The position numbers were made by a program, and so were the translations under genes. A stretch of 64,000 nt of DNA from Calonectria ilicicola. Lineage: Eukaryota; Ascomycota; Sordariomycetes; Hypocreales; Nectriaceae. The notes beneath the pieces were generated by a model. That model was not told the DNA's origin. It worked only from the letters and a program-made list of their open reading frames with translations, and searched no databases. Shown piece by piece: positions 63,218-64,000 of this stretch (its first letter is position 1; each line of letters starts with the position of its first letter). The stretch covers positions 2,480,001 through 2,544,000 of the forward strand of contig CP085827.1 in NCBI GenBank assembly GCA_020809705.1, written 5' to 3'.

Positions 63218-64000
63218 ATGTCCCCAACTACTGCTTCGCCTCCATATGATGAAGAGCTCGGCGAGGCATTGAAAAACTTCAAGATTCCAACTCCTATTCT
63301 TCCGGAACACATTAAACTGTTCCGAAAGGCACCACTACCAACCGCGGAGCAAGTCTTGATCGATCAATACAAGCTCAATTCGCATCTTGAAAAGGATATT
63401 GACGGTCCCAACGGTCCAATAACTCTTTCCATTTTCACTCCTAGCACTGTTGGTTCGAATCCAGCACCATGTATCTACTGGATGCATGCAGGGGGAATGA
63501 TCACGGGCAGCCGTTATGGTTCGGTCCATGACATCTGGGACTCTGGAATAGAATGCAATGCGGTGGTAGTATCGGTGGAATACCGCCTTGCGCCTGAAAA
63601 CCCTGACCCTGCTCCTCTGGAAGACTGCTATGTAGGGCTGGAGTGGGTGGTATCCCATGCCACACAGTTAAACATTGACTCTTCTAAGATCATGGTTGCA
63701 GGCGTGTCCGCTGGTGCAGGATTAGCAGCTGGGGTTGCCCTTCGCAGCCGAGATCAAAATGGTCCAGCGATCTATGCTCAATGTTTGAGCTGCCCCATGT
63801 TGGACGACAGGTGTACTTCAGTGTCGAGTCACCAATATGAAAATGAAGGAACATGGAGCAAATTTAGCAACATAACAGGCTGGACGTCGCTGCTTGGTGA
63901 ACGACGTGGTGGCGATGAAGTGAGCATCTACTCCGCTCCAGGCCGCGCGCAGGATTTGAGTATGTTGCCACAGGCATTTATCGATGTAGGAAGTGCTGAG
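63218..64000 (+). CDS. Alpha/beta-hydrolase fold-3 esterase/lipase, 5' part only
   Basis: A frame of 261 codons open to the window end, without introns so far. It belongs to the hormone-sensitive-lipase / arylacetamide-deacetylase-like group that hydrolyses esters. The oxyanion loop reads Trp-Met-His-Ala-Gly-Gly-Met, where relatives usually have His-Gly-Gly-Gly. Val-Ser-Val-Glu-Tyr-Arg-Leu-Ala-Pro-Glu follows, then the nucleophile elbow Gly-Val-Ser-Ala-Gly-Ala-Gly (GxSxG). Asp of the triad would be in the Phe-Ile-Asp-Val-Gly-Ser-Ala-Glu block at the very edge. The catalytic His lies outside. No signal peptide is seen, so it is probably cytosolic. The start at 63218 is the first Met after the (TA)8 run; the hydrolase begins 241 bp after the right target duplication of the MITE. 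Confidence 0.88.
   Translation, partial: MSPTTASPPYDEELGEALKNFKIPTPILPEHIKLFRKAPLPTAEQVLIDQYKLNSHLEKDIDGPNGPITLSIFTPSTVGSNPAPCIYWMHAGGMITGSRYGSVHDIWDSGIECNAVVVSVEYRLAPENPDPAPLEDCYVGLEWVVSHATQLNIDSSKIMVAGVSAGAGLAAGVALRSRDQNGPAIYAQCLSCPMLDDRCTSVSSHQYENEGTWSKFSNITGWTSLLGERRGGDEVSIYSAPGRAQDLSMLPQAFIDVGSAE

Overview
The window is nuclear DNA from a filamentous ascomycete (Pezizomycotina), most likely a sordariomycete close to Hypocreales. The evidence is short spliceosomal introns (41-85 nt, one of 194 nt) with GTRNGY donors and CTAAC-type branch sites, Zn2Cys6 regulators, a HET-domain gene and a DUF3425 bZIP gene. The class is inferred from protein resemblance only. I reconstructed exon joins by hand. 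Every spliced total is divisible by three and open throughout, except one transporter intron described below. CDS coordinates span introns; exon limits are in the evidence text.

Layout. 1-6.2 kb is housekeeping: a PDI-like gene (partial), the ESCRT cofactor Vta1, an F-box-like protein and Tim50. 6.6-8.2 kb holds a small secreted protein and a GNAT acetyltransferase. 8.5-15.9 kb looks like a self-contained sugar-use module: a sugar porter divergent from an intracellular GH3 beta-glucosidase with a PA14 insert, followed by a Zn2Cys6 regulator. The divergent promoter and the regulator's promoter share a 12-15 bp element around CCGCGG in three copies. 16-34 kb is gene-poor accessory DNA with a drug-type MFS transporter, an intronless 993-aa protein I cannot identify, three oxidoreductases (two extended SDRs and a zinc-type MDR enzyme), a DUF3425 bZIP protein, and long gaps. 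34-38 kb has a HET-domain protein divergent from a multi-pass membrane protein.

38-60 kb is conserved housekeeping DNA: a Cdc1/Ted1-type phosphoesterase, a small acidic protein whose only ATG is a 3-nt exon, a Tim17-family protein, proline dehydrogenase, the KEOPS subunit Cgi121, a large Zn2Cys6 regulator with a Gln/Ala tract, a BuGZ-like zinc-finger protein and the kinesin-8 Kip3. 60-64 kb has a classical SDR, a 481-bp PIF/Harbinger-like MITE with 29-bp perfect inverted ends and TAA duplications, and the start of an alpha/beta-hydrolase cut by the window edge.

Most notable: the shared promoter element tying transporter, glucosidase and regulator together; the MITE; the 993-aa orphan; a transporter intron whose in-frame acceptor reads CAA instead of CAG; and the ATG-only exon. 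I saw no CRISPR array, rRNA or convincing tRNA.
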